DNA of 64,000 nt from CAVUWL01 sp963787415 (GCA_963787415.1 CAWBCO010000002.1:888755-952754); one strand, 5' to 3'; positions 43,111 through 58,749 are shown, counted from the stretch's first letter. The notes: a model not told the origin generated them from the sequence alone. Program-made: numbers and translations.

Positions 43111-44295
43111 TTACTCGATGATCGAACTGACGACCCCCGAGCCGACGGTGCGGCCACCCTCGCGGATGGCGAACCGCAGACCCTGATCCATGGCGATCGG
43201 CTGGATCAGCTCGATCGTCATCTCGACGTTATCGCCCGGCATCACCATCTCGGTCCCCTCGGGGAGGTTGGCGATCCCGGTCACGTCGGTGGTGCGGAAA
43301 TAAAACTGCGGCCGGTAGCCGGAGAAGAACGGGGTATGGCGGCCACCCTCCTCCTTTTTCAGACAGTAGACCTCGGCTTTGAACTTGGTGTGGGGGGTAA
43401 TCGAGCCGGGCTTACAGAGCACCTGGCCACGCTCAATCTCCTCACGCTTGGTCCCCCGCAGCAAGGCGCCAATGTTGTCGCCCGCCTGGCCCTGATCGAG
43501 GATCTTGCGAAACATCTCGACTCCGGTCACCACAGTTTTGGTCGTGTCCTTGATACCGACGATCTCGACCTCCTCGCCGGTGTTGACGATCCCCTGCTCG
43601 ACGCGGCCGGTGGCCACGGTGCCACGGCCGGTGATCGAGAAAATATCCTCGATCGGCATCAGGAAGGGCTTGTCCAACTCGCGAACCGGCTCGGGGATGT
43701 AGGAGTCAAGTGCGTCGGCCAGCTCGAAGACCGCTTTTTGGGCCTCCTCGTCGCCCTCCAGCGCCTTCAGCGCCGAGCCTTTGACGATCGGCGTCTCATC
43801 GCCGGGAAAGTCATACTCGTTGAGCAGATCCTTGACCTCCTCCTCAACCAGCTCAACCAGCTCCTCATCGTCTACTTGGTCGATCTTGTTGAGGAAGACC
43901 ACGACATGGGGAACGTTGACCTGGCGGGCCAAAAGGATGTGCTCACGGGTCTGTGGCATCACTCCATCGGCGGCGGAGACAACAAGAATCGCCCCGTCCA
44001 TCTGAGCGGCGCCGGTGATCATGTTCTTCACGTAGTCGGCATGACCTGGACAGTCGACGTGGGCGTAGTGGCGATTCGCGGTCTCATACTCGACGTGGGA
44101 GGTGGCGATCGTGATCCCGCGCTCCTTCTCCTCTGGCGCGTTGTCGATCTCCTCGAAGCTTTTTGCTTCAGCCCCGCCTTTGGTGGAGAGCGTCTTGGTG
44201 ATCGCGGCCGTTAGCGTCGTCTTGCCGTGGTCGATATGACCGATGGTGCCGACGTTCACATGCGGCTTGTCGCGCTCGAACTTCTCCTTGGACAT
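43111..44295 (-). CDS. tuf: Elongation factor Tu
   Basis: 394 residues, the standard length. G1 GHIDHGKTT near residue 19, G3 DCPGHADYV, G4 NKID, then domains II and III ending in GSGVVSSIIE. Delivers aminoacyl-tRNA to the ribosome. Lies 142 bp after fusA on the same strand, with GAGAGAG before the ATG; ends at a strong hairpin. Confidence 0.98.
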   Translation of the reverse strand: MSKEKFERDKPHVNVGTIGHIDHGKTTLTAAITKTLSTKGGAEAKSFEEIDNAPEEKERGITIATSHVEYETANRHYAHVDCPGHADYVKNMITGAAQMDGAILVVSAADGVMPQTREHILLARQVNVPHVVVFLNKIDQVDDEELVELVEEEVKDLLNEYDFPGDETPIVKGSALKALEGDEEAQKAVFELADALDSYIPEPVRELDKPFLMPIEDIFSITGRGTVATGRVEQGIVNTGEEVEIVGIKDTTKTVVTGVEMFRKILDQGQAGDNIGALLRGTKREEIERGQVLCKPGSITPHTKFKAEVYCLKKEEGGRHTPFFSGYRPQFYFRTTDVTGIANLPEGTEMVMPGDNVEMTIELIQPIAMDQGLRFAIREGGRTVGSGVVSSIIE

Positions 44296-44437
44296 CTCTC
44301 TCGGTTCTACCTTTCGAAGTCGGGTTCTGTCTGATTTGGCTGATTAAGTCTGTGCAACTTGCTGGGCGGCGCGATCTGCGCTGCTCGCGGGCGAACCTGG
44401 GAAATATAGCCAGATGTTCGTCCCTGCGCGCTTGGGC

Positions 44438-46548
<2,111 letters not shown>

Positions 46549-46553
46549 GGTCT

Positions 46554-46560
46554 TAGGGTA
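46554..46560. promoter_or_regulatory. Overlapping divergent -10-like boxes (TAGGGT plus strand / TACCCT minus strand)
   Basis: TACCCT on the minus strand is exactly six bases before the fusA ATG. TAGGGT on the plus strand overlaps it by five bases and faces the divergent membrane-protein gene. One 7-bp element could serve both directions. Confidence 0.4.
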
Positions 46561-46623
46561 AGTGTGAACTTGAAGCGGGGACGGATAAAACACAAGCCTT
46601 CCGGCGAGAGCCAGAATCGGGGC

Positions 46624-47574
46624 ATGAAAAAGGCCCTCGCGGGCCCGGCGAAACCTTCGGCGAAAAAGAAGCCTGAGCGACGCGCGATGATAGCAGCGAG
46701 GCGCCCTCGCCTCGCTGCCGCGGCGCGCAGGGCCGCACGCTGGGCCGCGGCGCGATCCCGCCAGCTCGACCGAGGGGCCAATCGGCTGCTCGAGCGCGCC
46801 CAGCCGCCGCTGGCCCGCCGCGGACGGCGAATCGGCGCCCGCGGCACTCGCATGGCGAAGCGGATCGGCAGGATCGTCCGTCGCGGGGGGGCACTCTTGT
46901 TTCGAATCTTGGCGAGCGCGGAGCGCTTGCTGCGCCGTGGCGGCGGCGTGGCAGTTCGAATCGCGACCCGAGCCAGCGCTGTGCTAACTCCACGACGAAT
47001 CATCTGCGCGGTCACGGTGGCGGTGGCCGCGCTGCTGATTGGATCCCAGTTCGTCGCCTACCGAAGTGTCGAGATCGGCCAGCCCGGCTACGCCGGGCTG
47101 GCTGGGGTCGTCACACCCCCCACCGTCGCAGCGAGGACACCGGGGCAGGCGCACTCCTACCTGTTGATCCCGATCGCAGTGCTCGCCGCTGCGCTTGCCG
47201 TGGCAGCGCTGCGTCCGAGTCGGCGGGGGCTGGCGCGGCTGATCATCGTGCTCGGGCTTGGATCGATCGCGGTCATCTTGTTCATCGACCGCCCGGCTGG
47301 GTTGAATGCCGGGGTCCAAGCCTCGCGCTTCGCCGGAGCCCACGCGGTCCTCGAGAACGGCTTCTATGCCGAGTTGGCGGCGGCGGCGGGGCTTGTCATT
47401 AGCGGTCTGCTCTACTATGCGCGGCCGTGCCGAATACGAATCAACTTGTCAGGAAGGGCCGCAAGCGCCCGAAGAAGAAGACCACGACGCCGGGCCTCAA
47501 GTCGGGGCAAGGACGTAAGAAGAGGGTCTCCGCGCCGCAGCGGCGCGGAGTCTGCACCCGCGTCGCCACGGTAA
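46624..47574 (+). CDS. Arg-rich membrane protein of unknown function, overlapping rpsL
   Basis: About 316 residues from the ATG at 46624 (a GTG at 46564 would add 20). The first ~110 residues are extremely rich in Arg and Ala (RRPRLAAAARRAARWAAARS). Four hydrophobic segments follow: IICAVTVAVAALLIG, YLLIPIAVLAAALAVAAL, LIIVLGLGSIAVILF and LAAAAGLVISGLLYY. The last ~50 residues run 148 bp into rpsL in another frame and are probably not a natural end. No known family recognised. It lies where fusA would follow rpsG in an ordinary str operon. Confidence 0.5.
   Translation: MKKALAGPAKPSAKKKPERRAMIAARRPRLAAAARRAARWAAARSRQLDRGANRLLERAQPPLARRGRRIGARGTRMAKRIGRIVRRGGALLFRILASAERLLRRGGGVAVRIATRASAVLTPRRIICAVTVAVAALLIGSQFVAYRSVEIGQPGYAGLAGVVTPPTVAARTPGQAHSYLLIPIAVLAAALAVAALRPSRRGLARLIIVLGLGSIAVILFIDRPAGLNAGVQASRFAGAHAVLENGFYAELAAAAGLVISGLLYYARPCRIRINLSGRAASARRRRPRRRASSRGKDVRRGSPRRSGAESAPASPR
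47413..47418 (+). promoter_or_regulatory. -10-like TACTAT box, 8 bases before the rpsL GTG
   Basis: TACTAT lies inside the upstream membrane-protein frame, with TTGTCA at 47393-47398 as a possible -35 (14-bp spacer). No Shine-Dalgarno precedes rpsL. Confidence 0.4.
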
Positions 47575-47822
47575 CGCCGAAGAAGCCGAACTCCGCGCTG
47601 CGCAAGATTGCCCGTGTGCGCCTGACCAACGGGATGGAGGTCACCACCTACATTCCAGGCGAGGGCCACAACCTGCAAGAGCACTCGGTTGTGCTCGTCC
47701 GCGGTGGCCGGGTCAAGGACCTGCCGGGTGTCCGTTACAAGGTCGTGCGTGGCACGCTCGATGCGGCAGGCGTCTCTGACCGCAAGCAGGCCCGCTCCCG
47801 CTACGGCGTCAAGGCCTCCTGA
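47427..47822 (+). CDS. rpsL: 30S ribosomal protein S12
   Basis: 131 residues. NQLVRKGRKR at the N-terminus, a slightly long basic loop, then RRGVCTRVATVTPKKPNSAL and GEGHNLQEHSVVLVRGGRVK; the Lys residues at streptomycin-resistance positions look wild type. GTG start without a ribosome site. Stop and the rpsG start overlap by one base. On the strand opposite fusA, tuf and rpoBC. Confidence 0.97.
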   Translation: MPNTNQLVRKGRKRPKKKTTTPGLKSGQGRKKRVSAPQRRGVCTRVATVTPKKPNSALRKIARVRLTNGMEVTTYIPGEGHNLQEHSVVLVRGGRVKDLPGVRYKVVRGTLDAAGVSDRKQARSRYGVKAS

Positions 47823-48292
47823 TGCCACGCCGCTCGGCAGCCCAGATTCGGCCGATTGAACCCGATGCTCGCCACCGCAATCGGCTTGTCCAGCAGGTGA
47901 TCAACAAAGTGATGAGCGATGGCAAGAAGTCACTTGCCGAGCGCATCGTCTACGACAGCCTCGCAATCGTCGGCGAGCGCAGCGGCGAGGATCCGGTCGA
48001 GACCCTCGAGGGGGCGATCAAAGCGTTGACTCCCGTGCTTGAGGTTCGCTCGCGCCGGGTCGGAGGCGCCACATATCAGGTCCCGGTCGAGGTTCCCGCT
48101 CGACGCGCACGCACCCTGGCCGTGCGCTGGCTGGTCAGCTACTCTCGCCAGCGTCGTGAGTACTCGATGGCAGACCGCCTCGCCCATGAGATCCTCGACG
48201 CGAACCAGCAGCAGGGCAGCGCCTGGAAGCGCAAGGACGACATTTACCGTATGGCGCAGGCCAACAAAGCGTTTGCTCATTATCGTTGGTAG
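47822..48292 (+). CDS. rpsG: 30S ribosomal protein S7
   Basis: 156 residues. MPRRSAAQIRPIEPDARHRN, VIDNFMSDGKK-like QQVINKVMSDGKKSLAERIV, and the C-terminal KRKDDIYRMAQANKAFAHYRW-type ending. Organises the 30S head and contacts E-site tRNA. Followed by an unrelated HAD-like gene, not by fusA. Confidence 0.97.
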   Translation: MPRRSAAQIRPIEPDARHRNRLVQQVINKVMSDGKKSLAERIVYDSLAIVGERSGEDPVETLEGAIKALTPVLEVRSRRVGGATYQVPVEVPARRARTLAVRWLVSYSRQRREYSMADRLAHEILDANQQQGSAWKRKDDIYRMAQANKAFAHYRW

Positions 48293-48305
48293 CTAGTCGG
48301 GCCCG

Positions 48306-48818
48306 ATGAAGCGTCCGATCCTCGCGGTCGACGTCGATGGAGTGATCAGCCTCTTCGGCTTCGACGAGCCACCGGATCGAGCAGAAGCGCGCTTTGAGTT
48401 GATCGATGGGATGGTCCACTGCATTTCCCTGGTCGCGGGCAAACGGCTGCTGAGACTCTCGGAGCACTACGAGCTGGTCTGGGCGACCGGATGGGAGGAC
48501 CGCGCCAACGACTATCTGCCCAACCTGCTGGGTCTACCCGAGTTGCCCCACCTGAGCTTCGATGGTGCCGCGCGGTTTGGCTCAGCCCATTGGAAGCTGG
48601 GGCCTTTGGATAAGTATGGACGGGGTCGGGCAATGGCCTGGATCGACGACAATTTTGACGAGAGCTGTTATGAGTGGGCACGAAACCGCCGCGAGCCCAC
48701 CCTGCTTGTCCCAACCGAGGCGCATCTCGGTCTCGAGGAGACTCAGACCGAGGCGCTGGCCGCATGGGCTCGCGGGCTCGAGCTCGAGAGCAGCAGCGAT
48801 CCTGAGGCTCTACACTGA
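48306..48818 (+). CDS. HAD-like domain protein
   Basis: 170 residues. The N-terminal ILAVDVDGVISLFGF has the DxDG motif of haloacid dehalogenase-type phosphatases, and AMAWIDDNFDESCYEWAR resembles the acidic metal-binding motif near the end of the fold. The overall form resembles HAD domains associated with RNA repair proteins (inference). It begins 13 bp after rpsG; TAGTCG is six bases before its ATG. Confidence 0.65.
   Translation: MKRPILAVDVDGVISLFGFDEPPDRAEARFELIDGMVHCISLVAGKRLLRLSEHYELVWATGWEDRANDYLPNLLGLPELPHLSFDGAARFGSAHWKLGPLDKYGRGRAMAWIDDNFDESCYEWARNRREPTLLVPTEAHLGLEETQTEALAAWARGLELESSSDPEALH
48811..48816 (+). promoter_or_regulatory. -10-like TACACT box, 7 bases before the small membrane-protein GTG
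   Basis: TACACT-N7-GTG at the very end of the HAD-like gene. Confidence 0.35.
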
Positions 48819-48823
48819 GCAAG

Positions 48824-49159
48824 GTGGAGGGTTTCTGGCCGATTTTTTTCCTGCTGGTTGTACTCAAGATCCCGGTGCTCGGATCGCTGTGGCTGGTCTG
48901 GTGGGCGAGCAAGTCGACCCCCGAACCCGAGCAGGCGACCGAGGATTCTGACGGTGGGTTCAACCGACATAGGCGCGATCCCACCGCTCCTCACGGACCA
49001 CGCCGAGGCCCTCATGGTGGTGGTGCTGCTGCAGCGCTACCGCCCTGTCCTCCCGGCGGGCGGACGCGGGTAACTACTCCCGCTGGGAGGCCTGCTTTCG
49101 CTCCCGCCGGATCTCGCGTAGATAAGGGTGGAAATCCACCTCAATCGTGTGACGTTTAG
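48824..49159 (+). CDS. Small membrane protein with basic Gly/Pro-rich tail
   Basis: 111 residues. One N-terminal membrane helix (FWPIFFLLVVLKIPVLGSLW, then LVWWA), an acidic stretch EPEQATEDSDGG, and a basic tail containing HGPRRGPHGGG. Function unknown. The helix-acidic-basic order looks like a genuine small protein, but the final 86 bp overlap the convergent monooxygenase gene, so the true end may be earlier. Confidence 0.5.
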   Translation: MEGFWPIFFLLVVLKIPVLGSLWLVWWASKSTPEPEQATEDSDGGFNRHRRDPTAPHGPRRGPHGGGAAAALPPCPPGGRTRVTTPAGRPAFAPAGSRVDKGGNPPQSCDV

Positions 49160-50396
49160 AGGCAACGTAGCGTTTTGTCAGCTTGCGCTCGGCCGCCGCA
49201 ATCTCACTCCTCATCTCGGGCGGTGAAGGTAACTTGCCTGAACCACCGAGCAGGTCGGCAACCCATTCCGACTGCGCCTCGGCGATCGGCATAATCGCGC
49301 CCAGGGGCTGAATAAAGCCGATGAAGTAAAGGCCGGGGCGCTCAACGGCGACGACCCGGCGGTAAAGACCAAGCCGGTTGTCGGCGGCCGAGAACATAGC
49401 CGGGTCAAAGAATGGGAAGGAGATCTTGTAGCCGGTGCAGTAGATGACGAGGTCGACCTCCTCCTCGCTGCCATCGACGAAGCGCACGCCGTGCCCGCCG
49501 GAGAATGAGGCGATGTTCGGCTTCACCGCGATGTCGCCGTGGCCAAGTCGAGAGAGCAGCTCAGCAGAGACGGTCGGATGTGCCTCCAGCAACTTATGAT
49601 CGGGCTTGGGGAGCCCATAGGAAGTCATCTCACCGATCGTCATATCCAGCAGTCTGTTGAACAGAAACCGCTGCACGAATAGCGGCAGACGGGTGAACAG
49701 AGCCGAGGCGGAGCGATCGGTGGGCTTCCCGTTCAGGTACTTGGGAATGATGTAGGCGCCGCGCCGCATCGCCAGGAGAGTCTCCTCAGCGATTCGCGAT
49801 GACTCGACGGCGATATCAGTGGCCGAGTTGCCGATCCCCAGCACCAGAACTCGCTTGCCCTTCAGCAAATCCGCATCGCGGTAGCCGTGGACGTGAATCT
49901 GTTCCCCCGCGAACTGCTCCGATCCCGGAAAAGCCGGTTCGGGCCAACGCGGGTCCCAGTGGTGGCCATTGGCAACCAGTACCGCTCCGTAGCGGATTGC
50001 CTCCTCGCTCCCCGCGGAGTTCCTCACCCTCACCTCCCACTCGCCGTTGACCGCTTCGACGTTGACGACCTCGGTCTCGAACCGGATCTTCTCGCGCAGT
50101 CCAAAGTGATCGACAAACTGATCGAAGTAGGCAGCCACCTGAAAATGGCTCGGATAGTCGGGATAGCTCTCGGGCATCGGAAAGGCCTTGTAGGCCATCA
50201 GGTCTCGCGAGGTGTTGATGTGCAGGGATCGGTAGGCCGATGACATCCCGTTGTCGTTTTTAAAACGCCAGTTGCCGCCCACCCCCGAACCCTGCTCAAA
50301 GCAGTCGAAGTCGATGCCGCGAGCGTTCAGTACCTGAGCGGCGGCGATCCCCGAACTGCCAGCTCCGATCACACAGACGCTGACTGCGGCGGCCAT
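49074..50396 (-). CDS. Flavin-containing monooxygenase
   Basis: 440 residues. FAD motif VIGAGSSGIAAAQVL at the N-terminus, FMO/BVMO fingerprint F-x-G-x3-H-x3-Y in EQFAGEQIHVHGYRD, second Rossmann motif VLGIGNSATDIAVE and ATG-like CTGYKISFPFF. Uses NADPH and O2 to oxygenate a soft nucleophile or ketone; substrate unknown. TAGATT is exactly six bases before its ATG and no Shine-Dalgarno is present. Lies directly downstream of rpoC on the same strand. Confidence 0.88.
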   Translation of the reverse strand: MAAAVSVCVIGAGSSGIAAAQVLNARGIDFDCFEQGSGVGGNWRFKNDNGMSSAYRSLHINTSRDLMAYKAFPMPESYPDYPSHFQVAAYFDQFVDHFGLREKIRFETEVVNVEAVNGEWEVRVRNSAGSEEAIRYGAVLVANGHHWDPRWPEPAFPGSEQFAGEQIHVHGYRDADLLKGKRVLVLGIGNSATDIAVESSRIAEETLLAMRRGAYIIPKYLNGKPTDRSASALFTRLPLFVQRFLFNRLLDMTIGEMTSYGLPKPDHKLLEAHPTVSAELLSRLGHGDIAVKPNIASFSGGHGVRFVDGSEEEVDLVIYCTGYKISFPFFDPAMFSAADNRLGLYRRVVAVERPGLYFIGFIQPLGAIMPIAEAQSEWVADLLGGSGKLPSPPEMRSEIAAAERKLTKRYVASKRHTIEVDFHPYLREIRRERKQASQRE

Positions 50397-50402
50397 CGCG
50401 CC

Positions 50403-50408
50403 AATCTA
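50403..50408 (-). promoter_or_regulatory. -10 box TAGATT, 6 bases before the monooxygenase ATG
   Basis: TAGATT-N6-ATG on the minus strand; predicted transcription start coincides with the start codon. Confidence 0.5.
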
Positions 50409-50570
50409 TCCAGCCGCAACGGCCCCTGCCAATACCAACGCACAGCGCATTCCTCGATGAACCCAGCCAACGATCACGCTCGCGCGCTTGGTTACCCCGA
50501 CCAGATCAATCGATGCACAGGGCTCAAACGTTGCCCTCCTGCAAAGCGGCAAATCCGCGCGCAGAGAATC

Positions 50571-50588
50571 GCGCCGAGGGGCCGGCGC
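50571..50588 (-). terminator. Hairpin after rpoC
   Basis: GCGCCG-N6-CGGCGC beginning 6 bases after the rpoC stop, followed by ATTCTCT. Likely the end of the rpoBC transcript. Confidence 0.5.
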
Positions 50589-50593
50589 TCGGA

Positions 50594-54645
<4,052 letters not shown>

Positions 54646-54646
<1 letters not shown>

Positions 54647-57600
54647 CAGTCCTCCACCTTCGCTTGCTCGGCCTCTGCGGCCCCGTCAGTTCCAGCCTCA
54701 CCCTCTGCGACAACCTGCTCCTCCTGCTCATCCGCAGCCCCGTTTGGAGAGTCGGCTCGAACCCCGGTCAGGTCCATCCCCAACTCCTCGGCCGCTTTCA
54801 AAAGGTCATCCTCTTCATCGGAGATCTCGACATCGGTGCCCTCCGAGACAACGTTGGCATCGAGGGAAAGGCTCTGGATCTCCTTCAGCAGCACTTTGAA
54901 GGACTCCGGAATCGAGGGCTCGGGAATGTTCTCGCCCTTGACAATCGCCTCGTAGGCCTTGACCCGTCCAACCGTGTCATCGGACTTGACCGTGAGCATC
55001 TCCTGCAGCGTGTAGGCGGCGCCATATGCCTCCAGCGCCCAGACCTCCATCTCGCCGAAGCGCTGCCCTCCGAACTGCGCCTTGCCGCCCAGGGGTTGCT
55101 GAGTAACCAGCGAATAGGGGCCGGTCGAGCGGGCGTGGATCTTGTCGTCGACCAGATGCAAGAGCTTCAGGATGTACATGTGGCCGATCGTGACCTTGCC
55201 CTCGTAGGGCTCGCCGGTGCGGCCGTTGTAGAGCTGCGCTGTGCCGGAGGCTCGAGCGCCAGGCCTGGCGCTCTTGTCGATACCCAGGTCTATGCCGCGA
55301 TCGGCATTTTCATCTGACCACTTCACCAGCGCCTCATCGACGTCCTCGACGGTCGCGCCGTCAAATACCGAGGTCGCCACGTAGACCCGGCCGTCACCCT
55401 GCTCGGAGTGGGCCTGCTTGTAGGCCTCAGAGCCATCGTCATACCAACCGTTGGCGGCGACCCAGCCGATATGGGTCTCGAGGATCTGGCCAATATTCAT
55501 GCGGCTCGGCACACCGAGCGGATTGAGGATCACGTCAACGGGGGTTCCGTCGGCGAGATGGGGCATGTCCTCCTCGGGCACGATCTTTGAGATCACTCCC
55601 TTGTTCCCGTGGCGACCGGCGAGCTTGTCGCCCTCGGCGATCTTTCGCTTGGTGGCTACGTAGACGCGGACCAAATCGTTGACCCCTGGCGGTAGATCAT
55701 CGCCAGCATCGCGACTGAAAGTCAGCACGTCGATCACCACCCCGCCCTCACCGTGCGGGACCTTCAGCGAGGTGTCGCGAACCTCGCGAGCCTTCTCCTT
55801 GAAGATCGCCCGAATCAACTTCTCCTCGGCGGTCAGCTCGGTCTCCCCCTTGGGCGTCACCTTGCCGACCAAGAGGTCCCCGGAGACGACCTCGGCCCCG
55901 ACCCTGACGATCCCACGCTCGTCAAGATTGCGCAGGCTCTCCTCGGAGCGGTTGGGGATATCCCGGGTCACCTCCTCGTCACCGAGCTTGGTGGTGCGAG
56001 CGTCGATCTCGTACTCCTCGATGTGGATCGAGGTGAGCTCATCGTCCTTGACCAGACGCTCCGAAAGGATGATCGCGTCCTCGAAGTTGTAGCCCTCCCA
56101 GGACATGAAGGCGACTAGGCAGTTCTTGCCCAGGGCGATCTCTCCTCCAGCCGTGGAGGAGCCATCGGCGAGCACATCGCCCTCCGTGACCCTCTGGCCG
56201 GCGTTGACGATCGGGCGCTGGTGGATGATTGTCCCCTGGTTGGAGCGCATGAACTTATGCAGGAAGTACTCGTCTTTTTGGGAGCTATTGCTGATCTCGA
56301 TTCGCTCCGCGTCGACATGGGTGACCTCTCCGTCGATCTTTGCCAGCACCACGTCACCGGTGTCCACCGCGGCGCGGCGCTCCATGCCGGTTCCGACCAG
56401 CGGGGCGTCGGGCTTCAGCAAGGGCACGGCCTGGCGCTGCATGTTGGAGCCCATCAGCGCCCGATTGGCGTCGTCGTGCTCCAGGAATGGGATCAAGGCG
56501 GTCGCCACCGACCAGATCTGGGTCGGCGAGACATCCATCAGATCCACTTCCTTGGGAGAAGCTGTCGCGTACTCCTCCTCGCTGGCGCGGACCAGTACCT
56601 GGGGACCCTTCAACCTCGCGGTCTTGGGGTCAACCTCGGCATTGGCCTGAGCGATCACTTTGTCCTCCTCCTGCGTCGCATCCAGGTGAAGGATCTGATC
56701 GGTTACGACTCCATCGGTCACGACTCGGTAGGGAGTGGTAACGAAACCGTGCTCTGAGATCTGTGCGTAGGAGGCCAAGGTGCCGATCAGGCCGATGTTC
56801 GGCCCCTCCGGCGTCTCGATTGGGCACATGCGCCCGTAATGGGTTGGGTGCACGTCTCGAACCTCGATCGGGGCCCGCTCGCGGGTCAGGCCTCCTGCGC
56901 CCAGGGCCGAGAGCCGACGCCTGTGGGTGAGGCCGGAGAGGCTGTTCGTTTGGTCCATGAACTGGGAGAGCTGGGAGGAGCCGAAGAACTCCTTCATCGC
57001 CGCCACCACGGGTCGGATGTTGATGATCGTCTGCGGAGTAATGGCGTCGGAGTCTTCGGTTGTGAGCCGCTCGCGGACCACTCGCTCCATCCGATAGAGA
57101 CCAATCCGAAATGCCTCTTGGATCAGCTCACCGACGGTGCGCAGACGGCGGTTGCCGAAGTGCTCGTACTCGTCGAGGTGCTCATGGACCGGCTCCCGCG
57201 GGTAGGTGATCGCCTCGGCCGCGTAGTCCTTGATCGGGTTCTCCTCATCGATCTCCTCGGGGATCCCAAGCAGCTTAGGCAAGGAGACCAGCTCCTTGAC
57301 CAAAGCGATGATGTCGTCGTGGGTGAGGACCCGGGTCTCGAGGTCGATATCGAGATCAAGCCGCGCGTTCAACTTGTAGCGACCGACCCGCGTGAGGTCA
57401 TAGCGCTTGGAGTCAAAGAAAAGCTGCTCGAGCAGATTCTTGGCGGCGTCAACCGATGGCGGCTCGCCGGGCCGCTGCTTTTTGAACAGCTCGATCAGGG
57501 CACCCTCTTCGGTCCGAGTCGCCTCGGTGTCGGCCTCGATCGTGTGCCGCATGTAGACCGAGTTGTCAAACATGTCGAGGAGCTTCTCGTCCTCGACATA

Positions 57601-58197
57601 GCCCATCGCGCGCAGCAAGACCGTGACGGGCAGCTTGCGCTTGCGGTCGATTCGGACGTGGACTCGACCTTTTTTGTCGATCTCCAGCTCCAGCCAGGAG
57701 CCGCGGGCCGGCATCAGGTTGGCGATGAATACCTGCTTCTCGGGATCCTTTGGCGCCATCACGTAGGCCCCAGGGGAGCGGACGAGCTGAGTCACGACAA
57801 CCCGCTCGGTGCCGTTGATGATGAAGGTGCCGCGATCGGTCATCCACGGGAAGTCGCCCATGAAAACGGCCTGCTCGCGGATCTCGCCGGTCTCCTTACT
57901 TTGGAAGGCGACAGTGGCGGTCAGCGGTCGCGAGTAGGTCATGTCCTTCTCGCGACACTCCTCAATCGTGTGGGGCGGATCCTCGAATTTGAACTCGCCA
58001 AAAACGATCGCCAGATTCCCGGTGTAGTCCTCAATCGGGGATATGTCGTTGATCGTCTCTCGCAGCCCGCCCTTCTTCGGATCGGTCAGCCCCGCAAAGG
58101 AGCGGCGCTGAATATCCATCAGATGGGGGACCTCGAGCGGATTCTTTAGTCGGGAAAAACTCCTACGGGTTACGGGGGCAGCGTTTGAACGTGCCAA
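54646..58197 (-). CDS. rpoB: RNA polymerase beta subunit
   Basis: 1183 residues from a TTG start with GAGGAG 8 bases upstream. The rifampicin region reads FFGSSQLSQFMDQTN then SLSGLTHRRRLSALGAGGL, differing from E. coli at N518 (Thr), P520 (Ser) and P535 (Ala). Catalytic-core segments ETPEGPNIGLIGTLASYA and GRHGNKGVISKIVPEEDMP are intact. An acidic C-terminal extension follows the usual end. Confidence 0.98.
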
Positions 58198-58353
58198 GTC
58201 GGCGACTCCTCAGGCGGTCAGAGGGACGTAGATAAAGCAGCGCAGATATGGGCAAGGGGGCTCAACGGCGCGCGACCGCAAAAAATAACACACGGGCGCG
58301 ACCGACCACAAACTTGGCTCCCAGAGCGGGATCGAAAGCGCAATAACGAGAGC
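58198..58353 (-). other. rplL-rpoB intergenic region
   Basis: 156 bp. Contains a direct repeat GCGCGACC (58270-58277 and 58296-58303) around an A/T tract, and TTGCCC-N15-TATCTA on the minus strand as a possible rpoB promoter. No strong hairpin seen. Confidence 0.3.
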
Positions 58354-58749
58354 CTACTTTAACTCAACGGTGGCGCCGGCCTCCTCGAGCTCGGCTTTCA
58401 ATTTTTCGGCCTCCTCGCGATCGACGCCCTCCCTGATCGCTCCCGGAGCCTGATCGACGATTGCCTTTGCCTCTTTGAGGCCGAGGCCGGTCGCGGCGCG
58501 CACGACCTTGATCACCGGCACTTTTTGGCCGCCGATCTCGGTCAGCACCACGTCAACCGTGGAAGCCTCTTCCTCCTCATCCCCGGCCTCCCCGGCGCCT
58601 GCACCACTTGCTGGCGGGGCGGCAGCTGCAACCGCCGTAGCCGAGACGCCGAACTCCTCCTCAAGCGCTTTAATCCGCTCGGAGAGTTCGAGCACCGAGA
58701 TGCCTTTGAGCTCCTCGATCCAATCCTCTTTCGAAACTTTCGTTGCCAT
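58354..58749 (-). CDS. rplL: 50S ribosomal protein L7/L12
   Basis: 131 residues. N-terminal dimerisation helices, an Ala/Pro/Gly hinge (AAAAPPASGAGAGEAGDEEE), and the factor-binding C-terminal domain KVPVIKVVRAATGLGLKEAK. Recruits EF-Tu and EF-G. Its ATG directly abuts the rplJ stop. Confidence 0.97.
   Translation of the reverse strand: MATKVSKEDWIEELKGISVLELSERIKALEEEFGVSATAVAAAAPPASGAGAGEAGDEEEEASTVDVVLTEIGGQKVPVIKVVRAATGLGLKEAKAIVDQAPGAIREGVDREEAEKLKAELEEAGATVELK

Noticed and set aside
42733..44214. 493-residue open frame antisense to tuf and rpsJ
   Set aside because: Mirror of the biased codon use of tuf; no family character.
56839..58149. 436-residue open frame antisense to rpoB
   Set aside because: Shadow of rpoB; no recognisable domain.
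58270..58303. Direct repeat GCGCGACC twice upstream of rpoB
   Set aside because: Eight-base GC repeat in GC-rich DNA, easily by chance; noted only within the intergenic entry.
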